A stretch of DNA of 43,011 nt. Source: Oscillospiraceae bacterium. Lineage in GTDB: Bacteria > Bacillota > Clostridia > Oscillospirales > Ruminococcaceae. Location of the stretch: NCBI GenBank assembly GCA_017460835.1, contig JAFUAD010000049.1, forward strand, positions 1-43,011, read 5' to 3'. Below the pieces are notes generated by a model, which did no database searches, was not told the DNA's origin, and worked only from the letters and a program-made list of their open reading frames with translations. Below are positions 16,549 to 24,847 of the stretch, piece by piece (position 1 is the stretch's first letter; every line of letters begins with the position of its first letter). The position numbers were made by a program, and so were the translations under genes.

Positions 16549-16659
16549 GGCTCATGAAAAAACGCTGCGGGGATTCCGGAAAATGCAGAAAATGTGTCTT
16601 TTTGGAGCCTATCAGCCTGCCGCACACACGCTGACCCGCAGCGGTTTGCTTCAAATCAG

Positions 16660-16677
16660 AGTTAGATAAATCTAACT
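16660..16677. promoter_or_regulatory. Perfect 18-bp palindrome, candidate metal-regulator operator
   Basis: AGTTAGATAAATCTAACT has perfect 8-bp arms and lies 22 bp before the FTR1 start codon, just upstream of its ribosome site. Its position and TTAG/CTAA half-sites suit a DtxR-family repressor; such a protein is encoded at 40009. It could alternatively act as an RNA hairpin in the leader. Confidence 0.55.
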
Positions 16678-16698
16678 AACTAAAACGGAGGGAGTATT

Positions 16699-18375
16699 AT
16701 GCAGCCCGGATATCGGCACCGTGCCGGCCGGCTCCTCGGCGCTCTGGCGCTGATGCTGCTCTGGTGCCTCGCAGCGCTGAACAGCTTTTCGGCGTCGGCG
16801 GAAACGGCATATTACAAATCGTTTGACGAATACAAGGCCGCGGGCGGCGCGGTCTCCTCGTGGAATGACATCGCGGACGCGATCGACGATGTCATGGAGG
16901 CGTCCTATCAGATGTATCACGAGGGCGACAAGGACAACGCCTACACCGCGATCCTCAACACCTACAATTTCTACTATGAGACCTCCGGCTTCGAGCGGAC
17001 CGTCAACGGCTATTCCGGCTCGGAGGTCAGCAAGGCGGAATTGCAGTTCAAAACCGCGCGGAAAGCCGTGAAAAAGGGCTATTCCGAGGAGCAGATCGCG
17101 GCGGAATTCAACAAGCTCAGCGAGATTCTGCACCGGCAGGCAAATCACCTGGACGGCCTCGGAGACAGCGGCGAAAGCAAGCTGAATCTCACCGGAGAGG
17201 CACCGGCACAGACCGATGCCCCCGCCGACGGCTCTGACACGGCGCAGACAACCGCGAGCGCCGAGCCGGTCACGCCGGGCGCCAATGCGATTCCGGTCGG
17301 GGGCGGCGGCAGCACCATGCTGACGTTCTTCTCCTGCTTCGGCATCATCCTGCGCGAGGGTCTCGAGGCGATTCTGGTCGTCGGCGCGATCATCGCGTAT
17401 CTGGTGAAATCCGGCAACAAAGATAAGCTCAAGGCGGTCTATGCCGGCTGCGTGCTGGCGATCATCGCGAGCTTTGTCAGCGCATGGCTGCTCAATCAGC
17501 TCAAGCTCGCAAACACTGCAAATCAGGAGATCATCGAGGGCGTGACCGCGCTGATCGCCGTGATCGTGCTGTTCTATGTCAGCAACTGGATGGTCTCGAA
17601 GGCAGAGGCCGAGGCGTGGACAAAGTACATCGACGATCAGGTGAAGGTCTCCGCGGAGACCGGCAGCGTCTTTACGCTCGGCTTTACGGCGTTTCTCGCG
17701 GTGTACCGTGAGGGCGCAGAGGTGATTCTGTTCTATCAGCCGCTGCTGAAGGGCGCCGACAGCATGAAATATGTCTGGGGCGGCTTCGCGGTCGGATGCG
17801 TCGTGCTGGCGGCCGTGTTCCTTGTGATCCGCTTCCTCAGCGTCAGACTGCCGATCAAGCCCTTCTTCCTCGGCACCAGCATTCTGATGTTCCTGATGTC
17901 GATTTCGTTCCTCGGCTCCGGCATCAAGGAGCTGATCGAGGGCGACGTCATCGACATGACCTCTCCCGAGTGGCTGCAATCCATTATCCCGTTCAATGAC
18001 ACGCTGGATGTGCTCGGCATTTACCCGGTGCTCCAGACGCTGATCCCGCAGATGATCCTGATTCTGATTACGGTCATGATCTTCGTCATGCGGAACTGGA
18101 AGCAGCGCAACAAGACGGAAGCCGGTGTGCTCGCGATCCTGTTCGGCGGGCTCGGCATGCACAAATTCTACCTCGGCAAATACGGGCAGGGGCTGCTCAG
18201 CATCGTGTTCTGCTGGACGCTGATTCCGGCGTTCTGCGGCATCATGCAGGGTGTGCATTACCTGACAATCCCGCAGGAGCAGTTTGAGGAGGAGCTCGCA
18301 CCGAAGAAAAAGGTCAAGGCGAAAAAGCCTGCCGCAGCTCCCGCAAAGCAGCAGAAAGCAAAATCTGCAAAATAA
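16699..18375 (+). CDS. FTR1-family iron permease with extracellular N-terminal domain and C-terminal TM2 domain
   Basis: 558 residues. A signal peptide is followed by an extracytoplasmic helical domain (about 36-160), a Thr/Pro/Ala linker, and the FTR1 permease from about 207 on. Both REGxE iron-binding motifs are present: LREGLEAILVV (219-223) and YREGAEVILFY (337-341). A small TM2 domain follows at about 474-522 (FGGLGMHKFYLGKYGQG) and then a Lys/Ala-rich tail; this fused domain is not part of standard FTR1/EfeU/FetM. It moves iron across the cytoplasmic membrane. The start follows GGAGGGAG. It is the first gene of the long plus-strand locus, with P19 next, as in Campylobacter and enterobacterial fetMP. 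Confidence 0.92.
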   Translation: MQPGYRHRAGRLLGALALMLLWCLAALNSFSASAETAYYKSFDEYKAAGGAVSSWNDIADAIDDVMEASYQMYHEGDKDNAYTAILNTYNFYYETSGFERTVNGYSGSEVSKAELQFKTARKAVKKGYSEEQIAAEFNKLSEILHRQANHLDGLGDSGESKLNLTGEAPAQTDAPADGSDTAQTTASAEPVTPGANAIPVGGGGSTMLTFFSCFGIILREGLEAILVVGAIIAYLVKSGNKDKLKAVYAGCVLAIIASFVSAWLLNQLKLANTANQEIIEGVTALIAVIVLFYVSNWMVSKAEAEAWTKYIDDQVKVSAETGSVFTLGFTAFLAVYREGAEVILFYQPLLKGADSMKYVWGGFAVGCVVLAAVFLVIRFLSVRLPIKPFFLGTSILMFLMSISFLGSGIKELIEGDVIDMTSPEWLQSIIPFNDTLDVLGIYPVLQTLIPQMILILITVMIFVMRNWKQRNKTEAGVLAILFGGLGMHKFYLGKYGQGLLSIVFCWTLIPAFCGIMQGVHYLTIPQEQFEEELAPKKKVKAKKPAAAPAKQQKAKSAK

Positions 18376-18461
18376 CAGACGCCTTTCATTTGCCGGCGCA
18401 AAAACCGGCTGAGATAAAGGAACCCCATGATCTTTGTTCAATTGACTAGGAGGTAATGAAC

Positions 18462-19124
18462 ATGAAAAAGAAACTGATCGGTATTTCACTTCTCGCGGCA
18501 ATGGCAATGTCCTTTGTCGGCTGCGGCGATGACAGCAGCAGCAGCAGCACCGCAGCTGCCGGCAACAGCGCAGCTGCTTCCTCTGAGGCAGAGGAAGTCT
18601 CCGCAGATGTCAGCTCTGAGGCAGCAGCTCCGGATGACGAGGTCGGCGGCGGCTTTACCGAGTACCCGATTTTCGAGGACGAGGAAGCTGGCTTCCTGAA
18701 CGTCTCCGCGGTGTACTTCCAGCCGGTTCCGATGTCCGGCGGCAACGAGAGCATCGAGGGCTTCGATATGCACCTTGAGGCAGACGTTTCCGCTCTGGAG
18801 AACAAGCTGGGCTTCGGCGTCGGCGACTGGGTTCCGTACATGACCGTTGATTACAGAGTCATCGCTTCCGACGGCTCTGATGCAGCAAAGGGCTCCTTCA
18901 TGGTCATGAGCGCATCCGACGGCCCGCACTACGGCGCAAACATCAAGCTGCCGAATGCGGATACCTACAGCCTCGAATTCACCTTCCACAGCCCGGAGGA
19001 CAACGGCTATCTGCTCCACACCGACGCAGAGACCGGCCCCGGCGGCTCCTTCGATGACTACTTCGGCAACGGCCCGATCGTCGTGAAGTACGACGGCTGG
19101 GATTATGCACCGCAGGAGTGGTAA
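18462..19124 (+). CDS. P19/Tp34-family periplasmic iron-binding lipoprotein
   Basis: 220 residues. AGGAGG at 18449-18454 sits 7 nt before ATG 18462, whereas the ATG two codons earlier is too close to be used. The signal peptide ends in the lipobox FVGC (Cys21), followed by a Ser/Ala/Glu-rich spacer. The folded domain carries the P19 family marks: FDMHLEADVSALE with Met and His metal ligands, GFGVGDWVPYMTVDYRV, and GPHYGANIKLP. In P19 the site binds copper and iron, and the protein works with the FTR1 permease. Its codons look strongly optimised, which suggests high expression. A terminator hairpin follows at 19163, so it may be made in excess over the genes downstream. Confidence 0.9.
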   Translation: MKKKLIGISLLAAMAMSFVGCGDDSSSSSTAAAGNSAAASSEAEEVSADVSSEAAAPDDEVGGGFTEYPIFEDEEAGFLNVSAVYFQPVPMSGGNESIEGFDMHLEADVSALENKLGFGVGDWVPYMTVDYRVIASDGSDAAKGSFMVMSASDGPHYGANIKLPNADTYSLEFTFHSPEDNGYLLHTDAETGPGGSFDDYFGNGPIVVKYDGWDYAPQEW

Positions 19125-19162
19125 TTTCCCCCCATGTGACTTCTTAAGCCTTCCTTTTTCAT

Positions 19163-19215
19163 GCAGATGCGCTTGTGCTGCCGCAGCCCGGCAGGACGGC
19201 GCATTTGCGTGTTTT
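19163..19215 (+). terminator. Terminator (possibly partial) after the P19 gene
   Basis: GCAGATGCGC (19163-19172) pairs with GCGCATTTGC (19199-19208) with one mismatch, enclosing CTGCCG/CGGCAG (19178-19183/19189-19194), and is followed by GTGTTTTTA. It lies within the locus, so it probably lets only part of the transcription continue. Confidence 0.7.
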
Positions 19216-19346
19216 TAGGCGGATTGATGAAAATAGCCGGATTTCCGGCGATATGTTGAGACACTCTGGAATGAGTGACCAAACGGAGCGGTTTGCAAAA
19301 AAACACAGGCTGCTCCGGGAATTCCCGGAAAAGGAGGCAGGGAAAC

Positions 19347-20684
19347 TTGCTGAAATACTTTGTTGATACGACAGAAGCGCTGCTGACAGCCGGCTTGCTG
19401 ACCGGTCTCATCGCGGGCTTTGCAAAGCGTGCATACGGAAAGCGCGGGAGCATCCCGCTGCTGATCGCCGCGGCGCTGGGACTGCTCGCGGCGGCGCGCA
19501 TGGCATATCTGAAAAATACGACGCGGAAGATCGACACCTCGCTCTGGAACCTCCGGATCTTCCGGGTATCGCTTGCTGCGCTCGGCGCATTTTTTGTTCT
19601 GGCGATTCTCACGGCTGTGATGTACGGCATCGGCAAGCGCGCGGCGAAGGCGGAGAAGCCGACCGGCTTTCAGAAAATCTGCCGGGAGAACGGCCCTGCC
19701 GACACCGTCCTCAAGGTGCTGGCGGCATCCGCGCTCGGCATCATCGTGTTCGGGCTGATGCTCTATCTGCTGCCGGATGTGTTCTCGAATCCGTACATCA
19801 TCCTGATGACGGAGAAAACCGTCGTATCCTCTGCATTTTTGCTGAAAACGATCGGCATTCTGTTCGGCGTGCTGGCGGTGAGCCTTGCGGGGCTCGCGGT
19901 CTGCAAGGTGCTGCTGCGGCTGCCGGTCCCGTGCGGGGCGGCGGTGCTCAGCCTCGCGCTGATCTCCAATGCGCTGCGGCAGGCTGCAAACTGCCTGCGC
20001 ATCATGCAGACCAAGCGGATGATCACCAGAGCGAACAAGCATTATCACGATTATTTCGAGATCATCAAATTTACCTCCAATCACGATGAACTGTTTACCT
20101 ATGCTGCGATCTGCATTGCACTGGCAGCGCCGATTCTGCTGCTGATCCGCAGCTTTCTTGCGAAGGAATCCTACAGCAACCCCGCACAGCACCGGAAGAT
20201 CCGGAGGAAGCACACGGTCAGCCGGCGCTGGTCGGCATTCTCCGTGCTCTGCGCGGGCTTTGCCGTGTTCACGATGACGAAGCTGCACGCGGTCGCAAAC
20301 CGCAAGATCGACCTCGCGCCGATCGAAAGCTGCATCATGGACGACAACAATCTGTATATCCCCTTTGAGCAGGTCGCGGACGGGCATCTGCACCGCTTCG
20401 CCTACACGACGCCGGACAATGTGCAGATTCGTGTCATTGTCATCAAAAAGCCGAATTCCTCCGCCTACGGCATCGGGCTCGATGCCTGCGATATCTGCGG
20501 CGAGACCGGCTATTACGAAAAGGGCGGGCAGGTCGTCTGCAAGCTGTGCGATGTGGTCATGAACATCAACACGATCGGCTTCAAGGGCGGCTGCAACCCG
20601 ATCGTCATTCCGTACAGCATCGAAAACGGGCAGATCGTGATCCCGTTCTCCGGGCTGGTCGAGCACAAAAAGGAATTTCAGTAA
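19347..20684 (+). CDS. DUF2318 (Fe-S-containing) polytopic membrane protein of the FTR1/P19 locus
   Basis: 445 residues. The start is taken as TTG 19347, 9 nt after AAGGAGG; no in-frame ATG has a ribosome site. Seven or eight membrane helices fill residues 1-300. The C-terminal extracytoplasmic DUF2318 domain carries DACDICGETGYY (Cys381, Cys384), VVCKLCD (Cys398, Cys401) and GFKGGCNP (Cys416), a likely metal or iron-sulfur site. The homologues Cj1660 and FetA occupy the same place in their iron loci. It probably handles iron or electrons on the outer face; the exact job is not established. The next gene begins 14 nt later. Confidence 0.88.
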   Translation: MLKYFVDTTEALLTAGLLTGLIAGFAKRAYGKRGSIPLLIAAALGLLAAARMAYLKNTTRKIDTSLWNLRIFRVSLAALGAFFVLAILTAVMYGIGKRAAKAEKPTGFQKICRENGPADTVLKVLAASALGIIVFGLMLYLLPDVFSNPYIILMTEKTVVSSAFLLKTIGILFGVLAVSLAGLAVCKVLLRLPVPCGAAVLSLALISNALRQAANCLRIMQTKRMITRANKHYHDYFEIIKFTSNHDELFTYAAICIALAAPILLLIRSFLAKESYSNPAQHRKIRRKHTVSRRWSAFSVLCAGFAVFTMTKLHAVANRKIDLAPIESCIMDDNNLYIPFEQVADGHLHRFAYTTPDNVQIRVIVIKKPNSSAYGIGLDACDICGETGYYEKGGQVVCKLCDVVMNINTIGFKGGCNPIVIPYSIENGQIVIPFSGLVEHKKEFQ

Positions 20685-20698
20685 AGGAGGCGCTGTGC

Positions 20699-21988
20699 AT
20701 GTTTCTGAGAATGATCCGCGGAACGCTGTTCCGGCAGTGGAAGAAAATGATCATGATTGCGTTTACGATCGCGCTCGGCGCCTCGCTCGCGACGGCAATG
20801 CTCAGCGTCATGCTGGACGTCGGCGACAAGGTGAACCAGGAGCTCAAGACCTACGGTGCGAACATCACCGTCGTGCCGAAATCGGCGTCGGTGCTGAATA
20901 ACCTCTACGAAATGGAGGGCGATTCCGCGGGGAGCTATCTGCGGGAGGATGAGCTCGGCAAGATCAAAACGATCTTCTGGGCATTCAATATCGTCGATTA
21001 TGCGCCGTTTCTGCGCACAACCGCCACTACGGCGGACGGCACAGAGGCGGCCGTTGTCGGGAGCTGGTTCCATCACCGCATGGAGCTCCCGACCGGCGAA
21101 ACGCTGAATGCGGGCATCACGAGCCTGCGGAACTGGTGGGAGCTGACCGAGGGCGAATGGCTCGATGAGCAGAAATCCGGCGATGATGCCGAGGCTGCCA
21201 TGATCGGGACGCTGCTCGCGGAAAGGCTGGGGCTTCATGCCGGCGATACGCTGCATGTGACCGGCACCGCGGCAGAAAAGGACCTGAAGATCGTCGGCAT
21301 TTTCGATGCCGGCGGCGACGAGGATGACCAGATCTACACGATGCTCAACACGGCGCAGGCGCTCGGCGGCCTTGACGGCTGCGTGGACAGCATCGAGGTC
21401 AGCGCGCTGACAACGCCAGAAAATGAGCTTGCAGAGCGCGCCGCGAAGGACCCCTCCTCGCTGACCGTTGCGCAGTATGAGACATGGTACTGCACGGCCT
21501 ATGCCAGCTCGATCTGCTGGCAGATTCAGGAGGCGGTGACGGACTGCGTCGCGGCTCCTGTGCGGCAGGTTGCGGACTCCGAGGGCGCAATCCTCGAAAA
21601 GACGCAGCTTCTGATGATTCTGATTACGATTCTCAGCCTGATCGGTGCCGCACTCGGCATCTGCAATCTCGTTACGGCAAGCGTCATGGAGCGCAGCGGC
21701 GAGATCGGACTGATGAAGGCGATCGGCGCGCAGAACGGCGCAGTCTCGCTGCTGGTGCTGACGGAAATCTTCCTGACGGCGATCATCGGCGGTGTGCTCG
21801 GATTCTTCGCGGGCTGGGGCTTTGCGCAATTGATCGGCCATACCGTTTTCGGCTCGGCGATCACAATGCGCGGCATGGTCATTCCGATCGTTGCGGTGCT
21901 GGTCGCGCTGGTGACGCTGATCGGCAGTATTCCGGCGATCCGGATGCTGCTGCGGTTACAGCCGGCAGAGGTGCTGCACGGACGCTGA
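20699..21988 (+). CDS. MacB/FtsX-type ABC permease 1 of the iron locus
   Basis: 429 residues from the ATG after AAAGGAGG (20683-20690); the open frame continues upstream into the previous gene and is ignored. There is one N-terminal transmembrane helix (MIMIAFTIALGASLATAML), a large extracytoplasmic MacB-type domain (about 45-290, starting KTYGANITVVPK), and three C-terminal helices containing the FtsX motif ERSGEIGLMKAIGAQNGAV. MacB-type permeases do not form a channel for small ions; they transmit ATP-driven movement to the outside. It pairs with the next permease and the ATPase, as Cj1661/Cj1662 or FetB/FetC do. Confidence 0.9.
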   Translation: MFLRMIRGTLFRQWKKMIMIAFTIALGASLATAMLSVMLDVGDKVNQELKTYGANITVVPKSASVLNNLYEMEGDSAGSYLREDELGKIKTIFWAFNIVDYAPFLRTTATTADGTEAAVVGSWFHHRMELPTGETLNAGITSLRNWWELTEGEWLDEQKSGDDAEAAMIGTLLAERLGLHAGDTLHVTGTAAEKDLKIVGIFDAGGDEDDQIYTMLNTAQALGGLDGCVDSIEVSALTTPENELAERAAKDPSSLTVAQYETWYCTAYASSICWQIQEAVTDCVAAPVRQVADSEGAILEKTQLLMILITILSLIGAALGICNLVTASVMERSGEIGLMKAIGAQNGAVSLLVLTEIFLTAIIGGVLGFFAGWGFAQLIGHTVFGSAITMRGMVIPIVAVLVALVTLIGSIPAIRMLLRLQPAEVLHGR

Positions 21989-22000
21989 ACAGGAGGAAGC

Positions 22001-23152
22001 ATGAGCAAGCAGAAAATGTTTTTCCGGATGATCATTGCATCGCTGCTGCGGCGGCGCTCCAGAATGCTGGTCGCGCTGCTCTCCATTGCAATCGGTGCGA
22101 CGATCCTCTCCGGTCTTGTGACAATTTATTACGATGTGCCCCGGCAGATGGGCGCAGAATTCCGCAATTACGGTGCAAATATGATCCTGACCGCCGCGGA
22201 TGAGGCATTCACGCGAAGTGATGCAGAGCAGGGCGTGAAGATGATCTCCTCCGGCGATCTGGTCGGCTATGCACCGTACCGCTATGAGAATGTGCGCGTG
22301 CGCGAAAATCCGGTCGTCGCGGCAGGAACCGACTTCAGCGGCGCGAAAAAGACCAGTCCTTACTGGAAAATCGAGGGCGAATGGGCGGATGCAAGCGGCG
22401 AGCTCGTGATCGGCGCAAATGTCGCGGAATCCTTCCGGCTGAAGGAGGGCGAGGCGCTGACGGTCAGCTATACGCCCGAAAGCGGGGAGGAATCCGGCGA
22501 GGTGCTGGTCGATCTGACAAAGGATTTCACGATCACCGGCATCCTCGAAACGGGCGGCTCGGAGGAGGACTACATCTACATGTCGCTCGACGATCTTGCG
22601 GAGCTGACCGGCAGCGAGGGCACGCTCGATGTCTGCGAGGTCAGTGTCTCCGGCGGCGCGGATGTGCTGCAAGGATATGTGAACAAAATCAACAGCGGCA
22701 GCAATGCGGTGCGGGCGCGGCTCGTCAAGCGCGTGACCGCCTCGGAAACGACCGTTCTGACGAAATTGCAGGCGCTCGTGCTGCTGGTGACGGTCGTTGT
22801 GCTCGCGCTGACGATGATCTGCGTCGCGACGACGATGACGGCGGTTGTCGCGGAGCGCAGGCGGGAGATCGGCCTTCGCAAGGCGATCGGTGCGCCGGAC
22901 GGCGCCATCCTCCGCGAATTCATGGGCGAAAGCATGCTGCTGGGGCTGCTCGGCGGAATCCTCGGTGCGGTGCTGGGATTTGTCTTTGCACAGCAGGTGA
23001 GCATCCGCGTGTTCAGCAGCGCGATCCGCTTCCGGCCGATGCTGGTGCCGGTCACGATCTTGGTCTCCGTCGCGGTGACAGGACTCGCGAGCCTCATGCC
23101 GGTCCGCAGCGCGACCGAGGTTGACCCCGCGCTGGTCTTAAAGGGCGAATAA
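22001..23152 (+). CDS. MacB/FtsX-type ABC permease 2 of the iron locus
   Basis: 383 residues, ATG after AGGAGG, 12 nt behind the previous stop. It has the same architecture as permease 1: N-terminal helix (LVALLSIAIGATILSGL), extracytoplasmic domain starting EFRNYGANMILT, and C-terminal three-helix FtsX domain with AERRREIGLRKAIGAPDGAI. The two are clearly paralogous (shared NYGAN/TYGAN start of the outer domain and the EIGL-KAIGA motif) and probably form a heterodimer. It ends shortly before the ATPase gene. Confidence 0.9.
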   Translation: MSKQKMFFRMIIASLLRRRSRMLVALLSIAIGATILSGLVTIYYDVPRQMGAEFRNYGANMILTAADEAFTRSDAEQGVKMISSGDLVGYAPYRYENVRVRENPVVAAGTDFSGAKKTSPYWKIEGEWADASGELVIGANVAESFRLKEGEALTVSYTPESGEESGEVLVDLTKDFTITGILETGGSEEDYIYMSLDDLAELTGSEGTLDVCEVSVSGGADVLQGYVNKINSGSNAVRARLVKRVTASETTVLTKLQALVLLVTVVVLALTMICVATTMTAVVAERRREIGLRKAIGAPDGAILREFMGESMLLGLLGGILGAVLGFVFAQQVSIRVFSSAIRFRPMLVPVTILVSVAVTGLASLMPVRSATEVDPALVLKGE

Positions 23153-23173
23153 GCACGAAGGAGTGTGGAAAAT

Positions 23174-23863
23174 ATGAGCTTACTGGAACTGAAAAACGTC
23201 TCGAAAATCTACGGCGAGCTGCACGCACTGGACAATGTCAGCCTGAAGGTGGAGAAGGGCGAGTGGGTCTCGATCATGGGACCCTCCGGCTCCGGAAAAT
23301 CGACGATGATGAACATTATCGGCTGCATGGATAAGCCGACAAAGGGCGAGGTGCTGCTCGACGGCGTTGATCTCGCAAAGCAGAGCAAGCGGAATCTGAC
23401 GACCATCCGCCGCGACAAGATCGGGCTGATCTTTCAGCAGTTTCATCTGGTCAATTACCTGACTGCGGTGGAAAATGTCATGCTCGCGCAGTATTATCAC
23501 AGCATGCCGGACGAGAAGGAGGCGCTGGAGGCGCTGGAGCGCGTCGGGCTGAAGGACAGGGCAAAGCATCTGCCGCGGCAGCTCTCCGGCGGCGAGCAGC
23601 AGCGTGTCTGCGTGGCGCGCGCGCTCATCAATTACCCGGAGATCATCCTCGCGGACGAACCGACCGGCAACCTTGACGAAGCAAACGAAGAAATCGTGGT
23701 CGATCTGTTCCGGCGGCTGCACGAGGAGGGCACGACGCTGATCGTCGTCACGCATGACCCGGAGGTCGCGGAGGTCGCGCAGCGGACGCTCGTTCTGCGC
23801 AGCGGAAAGCTCGCGAAGGAGACCGTCAACCCGAATTTCACCGGAAAAATCCGGTTTTCCTGA
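23174..23863 (+). CDS. ABC transporter ATPase of the iron locus (MacB/LolD type)
   Basis: 229 residues. ATG 23174 is 10 nt after AAGGAG; the GTG at 23165 is too near that site. Walker A is GPSGSGKST (36-44), the Q-loop is in LIFQQFHLV, the signature is LSGGEQQRV, Walker B is IILADEPTGNLD, and the switch His is in VVTHDPEVA. It is the energiser for permeases 1 and 2 and corresponds to Cj1663/FetD. The gene is followed after 14 nt by the FMN-binding lipoprotein, where enterobacteria and Campylobacter have thioredoxin-like genes. Confidence 0.93.
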   Translation: MSLLELKNVSKIYGELHALDNVSLKVEKGEWVSIMGPSGSGKSTMMNIIGCMDKPTKGEVLLDGVDLAKQSKRNLTTIRRDKIGLIFQQFHLVNYLTAVENVMLAQYYHSMPDEKEALEALERVGLKDRAKHLPRQLSGGEQQRVCVARALINYPEIILADEPTGNLDEANEEIVVDLFRRLHEEGTTLIVVTHDPEVAEVAQRTLVLRSGKLAKETVNPNFTGKIRFS

Positions 23864-23877
23864 TCGGAGGGATTACG

Positions 23878-24333
23878 ATGAAAAAGCGAAATATTCTGCT
23901 CGGCGCGGTGCTGCTCTGCGGGCTGTGCCTTGCGGGCTGCGGTGAGGATGAGACCCCGAAGAATTACAAGGACGGAACCTATACCGCAAAGAGCGAGCAG
24001 TATGTCAACGATGACGAGGCGGATACCGCCGGAAACGGCTACGGCGTCGTGACACTGACGATCAAGGACAACAAAATCACCGAATGCGAATTCAAGACCT
24101 ATGAGCTGGACGGCACGCTGAAGGATGCCGAATACGGCAAGGAAAACGGCGAGATCGCAAACCGCGACTTCTATAACAAGGCGCAGAAGGCGGTCGGCGC
24201 CTGCGACCAGTACGCGAGCAGGCTCGTCGAAAAGGGCAGCCTCAAGGGCGTGGATGCGATCAGCGGCGCCACGATCAACTACGGCGAATTCAAGGAAGCC
24301 GTCAGCATCGCGCTCGAACAGGCGGCGCAGTAA
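23878..24333 (+). CDS. FMN-binding-domain lipoprotein (probable ApbE-flavinylated electron carrier)
   Basis: 151 residues with a lipoprotein signal (LCLAGC, Cys21). The domain resembles the FMN-binding repeat of RnfG/NqrC. It has YKDGTYTAKSEQ at the start, GYGVVTLTIKDNKIT in the middle and the flavinylation motif DAISGATINY near the end; Thr132 of SGAT would carry FMN, attached by an ApbE transferase that is not encoded in this window. It is expected to carry electrons on the outer face of the membrane. It lies between the ABC genes and the fumarate-reductase-like genes, which makes it the natural link between the two halves of the locus. That link is inference. Confidence 0.88.
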   Translation: MKKRNILLGAVLLCGLCLAGCGEDETPKNYKDGTYTAKSEQYVNDDEADTAGNGYGVVTLTIKDNKITECEFKTYELDGTLKDAEYGKENGEIANRDFYNKAQKAVGACDQYASRLVEKGSLKGVDAISGATINYGEFKEAVSIALEQAAQ

Positions 24334-24337
24334 GCAG

Positions 24338-24847
24338 ATGCGCAGGCTCTTGCATCTGATCGCGGATCTCGCGGTTCTGTTCCTGATCCTCGGGCTCCCG
24401 ATGCTCTGCACGGATACCGGCAGGGCGGTGCTGCGCGGGCAGCCGGACGCCGTATCGGGCGCCTCGGTCATCGCAGCGCAGCCCTCCGGCAATTATGTCG
24501 TGCTGCTCAATACGGACCGGCACCCGGATAAAGGAAATCTCGCGCTTTGGGAGCAGTTCTTCACGGGCGACGAGGCGCCGGTGATCTTCGAGGATATCTC
24601 CTGCCTGACCGCTGTCAGCGACCGCGGCGGGCGGGATATGGCGGAGAGCTGCCGCTCGCGCCTGCCGGAAAACCAGATGACCGTACAGGCGATCGACAGC
24701 ACACTGCTGCTCTCGAAGGCGGAATACGGGCTGTTTGACTGCATCATTCTCTCGCAGGAGGCAGCGGATGCGGGCGGCGCTTCGGCGCTCTCTACCCATC
24801 CGGAGATCCTGTTTCTGTATGTCAGCGACAAAGGAGCATCAACATGA
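24338..24847 (+). CDS. Membrane-anchored extracytoplasmic protein of unknown function
   Basis: 169 residues from the ATG 4 nt after the lipoprotein stop; its stop overlaps the next start (ATGA). One N-terminal transmembrane helix spans about 5-24 (LHLIADLAVLFLILGLPMLC). The soluble part begins GQPDAVSGASVIAAQ: residues 37-43 (DAVSGAS) look like a flavinylation motif with Ser in place of Thr, though the rest does not resemble an FMN-binding domain. The remainder (VVLLNTDRHPD, LFDCIILSQEAADAG) suggests an alpha/beta fold. I do not recognise the family. Tight coupling on both sides argues that it belongs to the electron-transfer module. Confidence 0.75.
   Translation: MRRLLHLIADLAVLFLILGLPMLCTDTGRAVLRGQPDAVSGASVIAAQPSGNYVVLLNTDRHPDKGNLALWEQFFTGDEAPVIFEDISCLTAVSDRGGRDMAESCRSRLPENQMTVQAIDSTLLLSKAEYGLFDCIILSQEAADAGGASALSTHPEILFLYVSDKGAST

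Noticed and set aside
16563-16643. Known riboswitch class in the FTR1 leader
   Set aside because: Long-range pairing is visible, but I found no conserved core of a class I can name.
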